Shown here one piece after another: positions 1 to 5,755 of a stretch of DNA of 6,529 nucleotides; within the stretch, counting starts at the first letter, position 1; the number at the start of each line of letters is the position of its first letter. The notes below the pieces were generated by a model that saw nothing but the letters and a program-made list of their open reading frames with translations, did no database searches and had not been told where the DNA came from. The DNA is from Candidatus Saccharimonadota bacterium. Its GTDB lineage: Bacteria > Patescibacteriota > Saccharimonadia > Saccharimonadales > UBA4665. Where the stretch lies: positions 1-6,529 of the forward strand of contig JARIHB010000067.1 of the NCBI GenBank assembly GCA_029288515.1. The letters run 5' to 3'. Made by a program: the position numbers and the translations under genes.

Positions 1-1
1 G

Positions 2-799
2 ATCAATTACCGCATATGGCTTGTCATGCGGTTGCACGCTCCAGCCGATAAACTCATTGTGGTTAAACTCAGGGAACTGGTTGACCCAGGCAACTTGTTT
101 GGCATTTTCGTTAAAGCTGATCTTCCATTTGTAGGCAGCGGGATACATTTTCGGGCCACTGTAGACCACTATGGACTTGCCCATCAGTTCTTGCGCCAGC
201 TGCTTGGCAGGGTTTTGAGCAGTTGGCACGGTAGGCGCCCAGGCTGGCGTTGACTCATCCAAAAACGCGGCCGCGCCTTCCAGGCCTGATCGGAGTTCGT
301 CGGCGTGCAGTATGCCGGCTTTCTCCAAAATAACGAACAGCGCATTGAGATTATATAACACGGCATACCGCGGCTGGGCGGCCTCAGGTAACTGTATAAA
401 CGGCCGCTGATGCTCTTCGGCATACTTCTGCAGCTTGCCGCCACCGGCGATAATAGCTATTTGTGCTCCCTTATCGGCCGCTTGGTCCAGCGCCTGCAAC
501 GTTTCTTCTGTGTTCCCAGAATAGCTTGCAGCTATGAATAACGTATGCTCATTCACATAGGCCGGGATGTCGTATTCGCGTACAATCTCAAACGGCACAG
601 ACAAAGCCGGCCATGTCTTAATATATTGAGCTGCCAACGCTGAGCCGCCCATGCCGGCATATACAATAGTACGTATTTCGCCAAACTGCACATCTTCTGG
701 CAGAGTAAATACGTGCCGCAACTGGTCGCCTTGCTTTCCGGCGATGCCAAGCGCGTCGGCGGTGTCTTTTTCGTGAATATACTTAAGATCGTCTAACAT
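2..799 (-). CDS. Bifunctional phosphoglucose/phosphomannose isomerase, 3'-truncated by window edge
   Basis: This SIS-domain sugar isomerase is expected to interconvert glucose-6-P or mannose-6-P with fructose-6-P in the cytoplasm. The first 266 codons are visible with no stop, so the C-terminus lies beyond base 1; relatives run to roughly 300-350 residues. Motifs seen are GMGGSA (residues 49-54, sugar-phosphate loop), SYSGNTEE (92-99), KWKISFNENAK (224-234) and EFNHNEF (244-250). The last two belong to the C-terminal domain of the bifunctional PGI/PMI family. Glu231 and His247 are 16 residues apart, as are the catalytic Glu203 and His219 I recall for the Pyrobaculum enzyme, which separates it from plain SIS proteins. 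The ATG at 799-797 has AAGGGG at 813-808, 8 nt upstream. It diverges from the gene at 869. Family assignment is strong; substrate preference is inferred. Confidence 0.93.
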   Translation of the reverse strand, partial: MLDDLKYIHEKDTADALGIAGKQGDQLRHVFTLPEDVQFGEIRTIVYAGMGGSALAAQYIKTWPALSVPFEIVREYDIPAYVNEHTLFIAASYSGNTEETLQALDQAADKGAQIAIIAGGGKLQKYAEEHQRPFIQLPEAAQPRYAVLYNLNALFVILEKAGILHADELRSGLEGAAAFLDESTPAWAPTVPTAQNPAKQLAQELMGKSIVVYSGPKMYPAAYKWKISFNENAKQVAWVNQFPEFNHNEFIGWSVQPHDKPYAVID

Positions 800-868
800 G
801 TGTCAAACCCCTTGTGCTAAAATATGTTAGTATCATATAGTATAGAGCAATAAGCGAGGGGATACGGT
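800..868. promoter_or_regulatory. Divergent intergenic region, putative promoters for the isomerase and the sortase run
   Basis: This 69-base AT-rich gap separates two divergent genes and should hold both promoters. On the plus strand, TTGTGC (812-817) and TATAGT (836-841) are 18 bp apart, the same spacer as the two clearer promoters in this window. An alternative is the extended -10 TGCTAAAAT (815-823). On the minus strand TATGAT (837-832) is the best -10 but lacks a convincing -35. Ribosome sites at both ends are clear (AAGGGG for the minus gene, GAGGGG at 856-861 for the plus gene). The exact promoter elements are tentative. Confidence 0.35.
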
Positions 869-1363
869 ATGTTTGGAGGGGTTAATGATGATAACGCCAC
901 AGGGCAGCCTGCGGAACAACATCAGGTTGTGCCAACTGATGGCGCACTGGACGACGGCAGCCAGCACGCTGCAGTGACTGATGACGCGGCCGTAACAGCC
1001 TACCCGCCCACTGACGATACGTCGGTTGATGCCGACCCAGCCGCTGCTGAACCAACCGCCACGGCCCAACCTGCAGACACCGCCGCCGCTGATCCTGCCC
1101 CGGCCGCCGGAAATGACGACCTGCTGAGCATTAAACAGCAGGCGCTGCAAGACCTCTCACCGCTCGTCTCCCATCTCGACCAAACGCCCGATGAAAAATT
1201 CCGTACCACTATGATGCTTATTCAGGCTTCTGATAACCCCGATCTTATAAAGGAAGCGTACGACGCAGCTCAGCAAATCCCCGACGAAAAAGTTCGTGCT
1301 CAAGCTCTTCTCGACATTGTCAACGAAATCAACTACTTCACCCAGCACCAGGAACAACAATAA
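869..1363 (+). CDS. Hypothetical protein: acidic disordered N-terminus plus helical C-terminal domain with a PDEK repeat
   Basis: This 164-residue protein is not assigned to a named family. Residues 1-82 are Ala/Asp/Pro/Thr-rich, low in complexity and predicted by eye to be disordered; there is no signal peptide or membrane segment, so it is probably cytoplasmic. Residues 83-158 look alpha-helical and regular. PDEKFR (107-112) and PDEKVR (138-143) recur 31 residues apart, each followed by a hydrophobic helix-like run, suggesting two helical-repeat units of TPR/HEAT-like size. Codons differ between the copies, so this is a protein-level repeat rather than a recent DNA duplication. ATG 869 has GAGGGG seven bases upstream. 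It is the first gene of a run with the sortase (11-nt gap), so a role connected with surface proteins is possible but unproven. Confidence 0.8.
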   Translation: MFGGVNDDNATGQPAEQHQVVPTDGALDDGSQHAAVTDDAAVTAYPPTDDTSVDADPAAAEPTATAQPADTAAADPAPAAGNDDLLSIKQQALQDLSPLVSHLDQTPDEKFRTTMMLIQASDNPDLIKEAYDAAQQIPDEKVRAQALLDIVNEINYFTQHQEQQ

Positions 1364-1374
1364 TCCTCTGAGCT

Positions 1375-1959
1375 ATGAAGCTCGCGCGCATTAACACCAG
1401 CTTGTTTATTGCTATCATTGTGATAAACAGCTACATTATCTGCGCGCCGTTTTTGCCTGCGCTCAGCTTTTGGATAAACGGCCGCTTCGGCCACCGATCG
1501 CAAGCCATTCAAGCAATCATAGATAAACCGGCCGCCGCGCCTGCACCAGACAACGTGCCATCCACTAATCGCTTGCTTATACCCAGTATGCAGCTCGACG
1601 CACCAATTATTGAGGGGCGAGACGCACGTGCCCTGCGTGACGGCCCGTGGCGGCGGCCCAACACAAGCACGCCAGACAAAGGCGGCAATACCGTTATCGC
1701 CGCGCATCGCTTTACATATACACAGCCCCGCGGCAGCTTTTACCACTTAGACGCAGTAAAAGTAGGCGACACTATTGCCATTTTCTGGCACGCCAAAAAA
1801 TATGTATATATTGTGCGCGAGATAAAAACCGTTCACGCCGCTGATACCACCATCGAAGCCCCCACTACCAGTGCACATCTTACTCTGTATACATGCACGC
1901 CATTATGGATGCCCAAGGATCGACTCGTGGTCATAGCCACACCAAAGGAGCAGTCATGA
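1375..1959 (+). CDS. Sortase (class E/D-like), membrane anchored
   Basis: This is a cysteine transpeptidase expected to cut LPXTG/LAXTG-type sorting signals on exported proteins and join them to the cell envelope. The 194-residue protein has an N-terminal membrane anchor (about residues 8-33), a Pro/Ala linker (51-60), then the sortase beta-barrel. The catalytic residues appear to be His111 (in IAAHRF), Cys174 (in TLYTCTP) and Arg183 (in KDRLVV). The TCTP surround is like class E enzymes, which are known for LAXTG preference; the neighbouring minus-strand protein carries LANTG. The start at 1375 has only a weak Shine-Dalgarno match, so coupling to the gene ending at 1363 is likely. Its stop overlaps the next start as ATGA. 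Family is confident; class is inferred from the motif only. Confidence 0.93.
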   Translation: MKLARINTSLFIAIIVINSYIICAPFLPALSFWINGRFGHRSQAIQAIIDKPAAAPAPDNVPSTNRLLIPSMQLDAPIIEGRDARALRDGPWRRPNTSTPDKGGNTVIAAHRFTYTQPRGSFYHLDAVKVGDTIAIFWHAKKYVYIVREIKTVHAADTTIEAPTTSAHLTLYTCTPLWMPKDRLVVIATPKEQS

Positions 1960-2066
1960 CCGAACGCCAGCACTTCATACTTTTACTATGCTTGCTCGTT
2001 GCCAGTATCTGCCTGCTTATCCTGCTGAACACTGTGCTGGGCCAGCACGTCATTATTGGCAGCTAA
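1956..2066 (+). CDS. 36-residue single-pass membrane microprotein coupled to the sortase
   Basis: This short gene starts inside the sortase stop codon (ATGA, 1956-1959) and has a near-ideal AAAGGAG at 1944-1950, five bases upstream. Both features strongly support translation. The product begins MTERQHF, runs through one hydrophobic helix rich in Leu, Cys, Ile and Ala (about residues 8-28), and ends in a short polar tail finishing HVIIGS. It has no sorting signal or enzymatic motif. By position it could be a sortase partner or a small regulatory membrane peptide; function is unknown. Bases 1986-2066 are read antisense by the LANTG gene, so one coding assignment there constrains the other. Translation is well supported; function is not. 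Confidence 0.7.
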   Translation: MTERQHFILLLCLLVASICLLILLNTVLGQHVIIGS

Positions 2067-2297
2067 TTGACTCTGACGCCGTTTACGGACGATACGCGCA
2101 ATCAGCGCGATGCATATAATAAGGCAGGCAAGCGTGACAATGCCCAACACCGCAATACCCGTGTTCGCCAACTGGCCCGTAGAACCGCCACTCGACTGCG
2201 CTGTACTGCCAGTAGCACAATTATAGTCACAACTGTTATATGTACCTTGGCCGTATGCCTGGGCGAACGTTATAAATGCGTACCGGGTCATGCCCAC
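1986..2297 (-). CDS. Small surface protein with LANTG sorting signal, candidate sortase substrate
   Basis: This 103-residue frame has a cell-wall sorting signal layout: LANTG (residues 43-47), a hydrophobic span (about 48-70), then RKRR (71-74). Preceding it is a Gly/Ser/Thr/Tyr/Gln-rich segment with two cysteines (23 and 27). The N-terminus contains FAQA followed by YGQG, a plausible AXA signal-peptidase site, but the hydrophobic core before it is unusually short. Start choice is open: GTG at 2297 or ATG at 2291; AGAGAG (2307-2302) is 4 or 10 bases away, and an in-frame TAA blocks any long extension. A 29-residue Gln/Asn-rich tail follows RKRR, longer than usual for such signals. LAXTG is the preferred class E sortase motif and a sortase gene is convergent next door. 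Real-gene status is likely; anchoring is inferred. Confidence 0.75.
   Translation of the reverse strand: MGMTRYAFITFAQAYGQGTYNSCDYNCATGSTAQSSGGSTGQLANTGIAVLGIVTLACLIICIALIARIVRKRRQSQLAANNDVLAQHSVQQDKQADTGNEQA
2034..2048. repeat. Perfect 7-bp inverted repeat in the convergent overlap
   Basis: GTGCTGG and CCAGCAC flank a single base, or pair as a 6-bp stem with a 3-base loop in RNA. It lies where the 36-codon gene and the LANTG gene are read on opposite strands. No T-run follows on either strand, so it is not a standard intrinsic terminator. It may be coincidental, or a weak stop or attenuation hairpin. Confidence 0.4.
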
Positions 2298-2373
2298 GAT
2301 TCTCTCTTTAAGATATATTACGCTTATGATACCATGGAAGGGTTACTAAGCATAATAGTGTAGTGAGGGTAAT
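2298..2373. promoter_or_regulatory. Divergent intergenic region between the LANTG gene and tatA
   Basis: This 76-base AT-rich gap must drive the LANTG gene leftwards and tatAC rightwards. On the minus strand TGGTATCAT (2334-2326) is a good extended -10 that would start transcription a short distance before the GTG/ATG pair. On the plus strand the same place reads TATGAT (2325-2330), and CATAAT (2351-2356) is a second option, but neither has a convincing -35. The two promoters may overlap. The tatA ribosome site GAGGG is at 2365-2369. Confidence 0.35.
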
Positions 2374-2583
2374 ATGGTTAATCAAATGGCATTTTTGGAC
2401 CTCGGTGCGCCAGAGTTAATCATCATCTTGGCCATCGTCCTACTGCTGTTTGGTGGCAAAAAGCTACCAGAACTCTCCCGCAGCCTCGGGTCTTCTATGC
2501 GAGAAATTCGTAAAGGTTTGAACGGTAGCGGCGATGAAAAGAGCCAAAAAGAAACAGAAAAGCCGCGTTCAGAATCAGCCTGA
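2374..2583 (+). CDS. tatA: Twin-arginine translocase subunit TatA
   Basis: TatA forms the oligomeric membrane component that lets folded proteins cross the cytoplasmic membrane once TatC has bound the signal peptide. The 69-residue product has the family plan: a short N-terminus with GAPE (11-14), one short transmembrane helix (about 13-27), the FG hinge (26-27), an amphipathic helix starting KKLPELSRSLG, and a charged disordered tail. Length is typical. Glu14 sits at the polar position near the start of the helix. GAGGG lies four bases before the ATG. Its last 50 bases are shared with tatC in another frame. No tatB was seen, so this is probably a minimal TatA-TatC system. Confidence 0.95.
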   Translation: MVNQMAFLDLGAPELIIILAIVLLLFGGKKLPELSRSLGSSMREIRKGLNGSGDEKSQKETEKPRSESA

Positions 2584-3616
2584 TCCGCGCAACGCGAAAC
2601 TTCCATTTATAGAGCATTTGTATGAGCTGCGGCGGCGGTTATTTTACGTCGTGCTCTCAATAGGCATTTGGAGCACCGGTGCCTATTTTGTCCAGCAGCA
2701 TATTGTTAACGCCCTTTTAAAGCCTGCTCATAACCAGCATTTCATATACACCACTGTTGGTGGCGGTATCGATTTCTTGTTCCGCATATGCGTATACACC
2801 GGCATCGTGTTCAGCATACCGGTCATCATGTTCCAGGTATTGAAATACCTTGAGCCCCTTATTAAGCGCGATGCAATGCGCTTTATGTTATGGGGGAGTG
2901 TCGTATCCGGCGCACTAGCCGTGGCCGGCATGGCGTTCGGTTATTTTGTCGGGTTACCCTCAGCGCTTCACTTCCTGCTTAACCAGTTCTCTACCGGAAA
3001 GATCGAAGCGCTTCTAACTATTCAGTCGTACATGTCGTTCGTTACACTGTACATGTTGGGTTCGGCTCTGCTCTTTCAGGGACCATTGTTGCTAGTGCTT
3101 ATTAACCGCATCAAGCCCTTAAAACCGTCAAAGTTACTTGGTCTGGAACGCTGGGTTATTCTGATTGCGTTTGTACTGGGGGGCATTATGAATCCTTCCC
3201 CCCGCTGGCAAGATCAGGTACTACTCGCCGGACCGATGATTATTGCCTACCAAATAGGTGTCATACTCGTCTGGCTGGCAAACCGTCATGGTAAACGGCC
3301 GGCACGTATTACAACCATGATCGAACAAGACAATGCTGTCCGCCAGGAACGGCTTGCCAAACTCCGCCAGGCCCGGCCAGTATATTTGCCAGCGTCTACC
3401 ATACAAGCATCATCCCGGCCAATGCCGGCAGTCTCGCAGCAAACAGTGCCACAGGTGGCAGCGACCCAGAAAAAACCGGCCAACACACCACAACCACATC
3501 CCGCGATAGTTCGCACCGGCCGACTTGCAACACGGCCGGCGGTCCGCCCACGACAGTACATTGCCGCCCGTCGCCCGGTTCCTGTTATTGCCGCCCAGAC
3601 AACTGTCACCGAGTAG
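2534..3616 (+). CDS. tatC: Twin-arginine translocase receptor TatC, with long C-terminal tail
   Basis: TatC is the polytopic membrane receptor for twin-arginine signal peptides. The family signature LPFIEHLYELRRRL spans residues 23-36, and about six transmembrane segments follow to residue ~250. The ATG at 2534 lies inside tatA (50-nt overlap); it is the only good start upstream of the signature, and it adds a basic 22-residue leader. Against E. coli TatC from memory, Glu15 is kept (Glu31), Glu103 is probably Asp113, Glu170 is Gln182 (FQGP for FEVP), Glu227 is Gln240, and the TPPD loop Asp is lost. Residues ~251-360 are a Pro/Ala/Gln/Arg-rich tail ending TTVTE, making it ~100 residues longer than usual. 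Identity is firm; the effect of the changes is unknown. Confidence 0.95.
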   Translation: MKRAKKKQKSRVQNQPDPRNAKLPFIEHLYELRRRLFYVVLSIGIWSTGAYFVQQHIVNALLKPAHNQHFIYTTVGGGIDFLFRICVYTGIVFSIPVIMFQVLKYLEPLIKRDAMRFMLWGSVVSGALAVAGMAFGYFVGLPSALHFLLNQFSTGKIEALLTIQSYMSFVTLYMLGSALLFQGPLLLVLINRIKPLKPSKLLGLERWVILIAFVLGGIMNPSPRWQDQVLLAGPMIIAYQIGVILVWLANRHGKRPARITTMIEQDNAVRQERLAKLRQARPVYLPASTIQASSRPMPAVSQQTVPQVAATQKKPANTPQPHPAIVRTGRLATRPAVRPRQYIAARRPVPVIAAQTTVTE

Positions 3617-3626
3617 CGCCACCTGC

Positions 3627-3656
3627 TTGACAATCGTAAGCATCGTTCAGTATTCT
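3627..3656 (+). promoter_or_regulatory. Strong sigma-70-type promoter for the 64-residue protein
   Basis: A perfect TTGACA (3627-3632) and TATTCT (3651-3656) are separated by 18 bp. It lies just after the tatC stop and about 40 bases before the next start, giving a leader of roughly 30 bases that carries AAAAGG. The groES promoter has the same perfect -35 and the same 18-bp spacer. No terminator is seen between tatC and this promoter, so read-through from tatAC is also possible. Confidence 0.7.
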
Positions 3657-3694
3657 AAAGGCATACTTCTCAAAATAAAAATAAAAGGCACATC

Positions 3695-3889
3695 ATGAAC
3701 AAACAACTCAGCAGCTTGTTGCATCAGGAAATGACGCGCAAAGAATTTTTAACAACGCTTGGCTTCGGCCTGGCCACTGTGTGTGGTCTTGGCGGTCTGT
3801 TACACTTCCTAACCAACAAGCAGTCCTCCCTGCATCAGGGCTCATTAATGAACGGATACGGCTCAAGCGTATACGGCGGCCGGCAATAA
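3695..3889 (+). CDS. 64-residue membrane/exported protein with RK-type Tat-like N-terminus
   Basis: The product is not assigned to a named family. Residues 14-19 read TRKEFL, close to the twin-arginine consensus S/T-R-R-x-F-L but with Lys for the second Arg. A glycine-rich, moderately hydrophobic segment (about 20-39, GFGLATVCGLGG) follows, as in Tat signal anchors. No AXA cleavage site follows it, and Cys30 is preceded by Val, which does not fit a lipobox, so it probably stays membrane-anchored. The tail ends GYGSSVYGG. The start at 3695 has AAGG six bases upstream and its own promoter; the internal ATG at codon 13 has poor spacing. Lying 78 bases after tatC, it may be a Tat client. RK variants are generally weaker Tat signals, so Sec insertion or simple membrane anchoring remain alternatives. 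Confidence 0.75.
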   Translation: MNKQLSSLLHQEMTRKEFLTTLGFGLATVCGLGGLLHFLTNKQSSLHQGSLMNGYGSSVYGGRQ

Positions 3890-3935
3890 GATATTCGCTG
3901 CACCTATCCGGAACAATTTCCTGACCACAAACAAA

Positions 3936-3966
3936 AAAGGGCCAGCTCACACTCTAGCCCTCTTTT
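3936..3966 (+). terminator. Intrinsic terminator after the 64-residue gene
   Basis: AGGGC (3938-3942) pairs with GCCCT (3957-3961), with AG/CT possibly extending the stem past one mismatch. It is preceded by six A and followed by CTTTT. It lies 47 bases after the stop at 3889. The flanking A and T runs could allow some function in both directions. Confidence 0.6.
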
Positions 3967-4043
3967 GCGTGTGTTTGTTTTACTCTATTCTAGCACTAGT
4001 CTCTCAAAAGCATAAGAAAGTTCACAGAAATCACCTGCTACAA

Positions 4044-4071
4044 GAAAAGCCCCCAGAGGTGGGGGCTTTTC
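4044..4071. terminator. Strong bidirectional intrinsic terminator, downstream of groL
   Basis: An 11-bp perfect stem (GAAAAGCCCCC against GGGGGCTTTTC) encloses a six-base loop. The G/C core is flanked by AAAA and TTTT, so it has a U-run in either direction. It sits 24 bases beyond the groL stop and ends the groESL transcript, and would also catch read-through from the plus-strand gene at 3695. Confidence 0.9.
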
Positions 4072-4095
4072 AGTTATACACAGACTGTGGACAGA

Positions 4096-5742
4096 TTACA
4101 TCATACCCATGCCGCCCATATCTGGGACAGCAGCTGCTTCCTTCTTTTCAGGAACTTCCACAACTAAGGCGCCCATGGTCATACTGGTACCGGCAATTGA
4201 AACGGCGTTCAGCAGGGCTTCTTTGGTAACACGAGCCGGATCAACGACGCCGGCAGCCTTCATGTCGACCAGTTTCTCCGGCTTGTTAACGTTAACGCCG
4301 AAGCCCGGTTTACCGGCTTTAACTTGTGGCAGCCATTCGTCCGGGTTGAGGGCGGCGTTAGACAGCAGAATACGGAACGGCTGTTCAAGCGCGCGTTTCA
4401 ATAGCATTTTGCCAGCTGTAACAGCAGCATCGTCATCGCTTACCGCAGCAATGGCCGTACTCAGGTTAATAAGCGTTACGCCACCGCCCGGCACGATACC
4501 CTCGGCCAGGGCAGCCTTCACAGCGGCTACGGCGTCGTCCACCCGGAACTTCTTCTCTTCGATTTCAGTCTCAGTGGCGCCGCCGACTTTAATGACAGCA
4601 ACCTTGCCGCTCAGCGCGGCGCGGCGCTTCTCCAGCTGCTCGCGGTCGTACTCGCTGGTAGCGGCTTCAATCTGGCCGTTGATCTGCTTGATACGGGCCG
4701 TAACATCCGCTGCCGGCCCAGCACCCTCAACGATAGTAGTAGCGTCCTTGCCAACAATAACCTTACGAGCCGAACCGATCATACTGATATCAGCGTTCTC
4801 CAGCGTGTGGCCACGCTCTTCGCTGACTACAGTCGCACCGGTGAGGGCAGCGATGTCGTCCAAGATCTCTTTACGACGGTCGCCAAAGGCCGGTGCCTTG
4901 ATAGCAACAGCGTTAAAGACACCCTTCAAACGGTTCAAAATCAGGGTACCCAGCGCTTCGCCTTCCAAATCTTCGGCGATAATCACCAGATCCTTCTTGC
5001 CGGCCTGTGCCAGCTGCTCAAGCACCGGCAGGATTTCTTGGATAGAGCTGATCTTTTTGTCAGTAATAAGAATGGACGGCTTGGTGTATACCGCTTCCAT
5101 GCGGGCAGTATCAGTAACCATGTACGGGCTGACAAAACCGCGGTCGAAGGTAAAGCCCTCCACTACTTCGCTTTCCATCTTCAAGCCTTGGCCCTCTTCA
5201 ACGGTGACCACACCTTCGCGGCCGACCTTCTCCATAACTTCAGCGATCAAGTCGCCGATCTCATTGTCGCCAGCCGAGATAGTTGCCACTTCGGCAATGC
5301 GGCCCTTCTTGCCTTGAATGTCTTCGCGCAAGCCGCCCAGTTTGGCGAGCACATCAGCGGCAGCGGCCTCGAGACCCTTACGCAGCAGCATCGGGTTGTG
5401 GCCGGCGGCAATCAGCTTGTTAGCTTCGTTCAAGATGTGGTATGTCAGGACGGTTACGGTAGTAGTACCGTCACCGGCAACGTCGTTCATCTTATTGGCA
5501 GCTTGCTTGATAAGCTCAGCGCCTACCTTGTACCCCAGGGTTTCATCGTCAACATCAGCAATGTCTACACCTTTGGCTACTGTTACGCCATCGTGTGTCA
5601 CAGTTGGCTTACCATAACTATTGCTAATAACTACATTGCGGCCCTTAGGACCCATAGTAGTCTTTACTGCATTGTACAAAATTTCAGCGCCTGCAAGTAC
5701 ACGCTTGCGGGCGTCATCATCATAAAATACTTTCTTTGCCAT
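4096..5742 (-). CDS. groL: Chaperonin GroEL (Hsp60)
   Basis: GroEL forms the double-ring ATP-driven folding chamber in the cytoplasm and works with the GroES lid. The 548-residue length is typical and the protein is full length. Visible landmarks are the N-terminal KTTMGPKGRNV segment, HDGVTVAK (50-57), the nucleotide-binding GDGTTT (90-95), the apical domain with a SPYM segment, and AEGIVPGGG near residue 414 with the ATP-hydrolysis Asp just before it (about 402). It ends in the flexible GGMGMM tail. The ATG has AAGGAGG (5757-5751) eight bases upstream; this ribosome site overlaps the groES stop, so the two genes are tightly coupled (13-base gap). Expression should follow the CIRCE operator upstream of groES. 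Long open frames on the opposite strand here are antisense shadows. Confidence 0.98.
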   Translation of the reverse strand: MAKKVFYDDDARKRVLAGAEILYNAVKTTMGPKGRNVVISNSYGKPTVTHDGVTVAKGVDIADVDDETLGYKVGAELIKQAANKMNDVAGDGTTTVTVLTYHILNEANKLIAAGHNPMLLRKGLEAAAADVLAKLGGLREDIQGKKGRIAEVATISAGDNEIGDLIAEVMEKVGREGVVTVEEGQGLKMESEVVEGFTFDRGFVSPYMVTDTARMEAVYTKPSILITDKKISSIQEILPVLEQLAQAGKKDLVIIAEDLEGEALGTLILNRLKGVFNAVAIKAPAFGDRRKEILDDIAALTGATVVSEERGHTLENADISMIGSARKVIVGKDATTIVEGAGPAADVTARIKQINGQIEAATSEYDREQLEKRRAALSGKVAVIKVGGATETEIEEKKFRVDDAVAAVKAALAEGIVPGGGVTLINLSTAIAAVSDDDAAVTAGKMLLKRALEQPFRILLSNAALNPDEWLPQVKAGKPGFGVNVNKPEKLVDMKAAGVVDPARVTKEALLNAVSIAGTSMTMGALVVEVPEKKEAAAVPDMGGMGMM

Positions 5743-5755
5743 AAATTACACCTCC

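Noticed and set aside
801..806. TTGACA on the minus strand just upstream of the isomerase start
   Set aside because: It lies between the ribosome site and the start codon, so it could only fire inside the gene, and no matching -10 was noted.
1333..1746. Minus-strand open frame opposite the sortase
   Set aside because: It lies across the well-supported sortase and its upstream gene, shows no recognisable domain and is best explained as a codon-bias shadow.
2067..2363. Plus-strand frame after the microprotein
   Set aside because: It is antisense to the LANTG gene, very rich in Arg/Thr, and lacks a ribosome site and any recognisable motif.
3286..3643. Minus-strand Cys/Trp/Arg-rich frames opposite the tatC tail
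   Set aside because: The composition reflects the complement of the Pro/Ala/Arg-rich tail; there is no start signal, and the tatC frame is continuous with the family domain.
4074..4094. DnaA-box-like TTATACACA followed by TGTGGACAG, a possible replication origin signal
   Set aside because: Only one good box and one weak one are present, in a 24-base gap beside a terminator, with no AT-rich unwinding region, box cluster or dnaA/dnaN neighbour.
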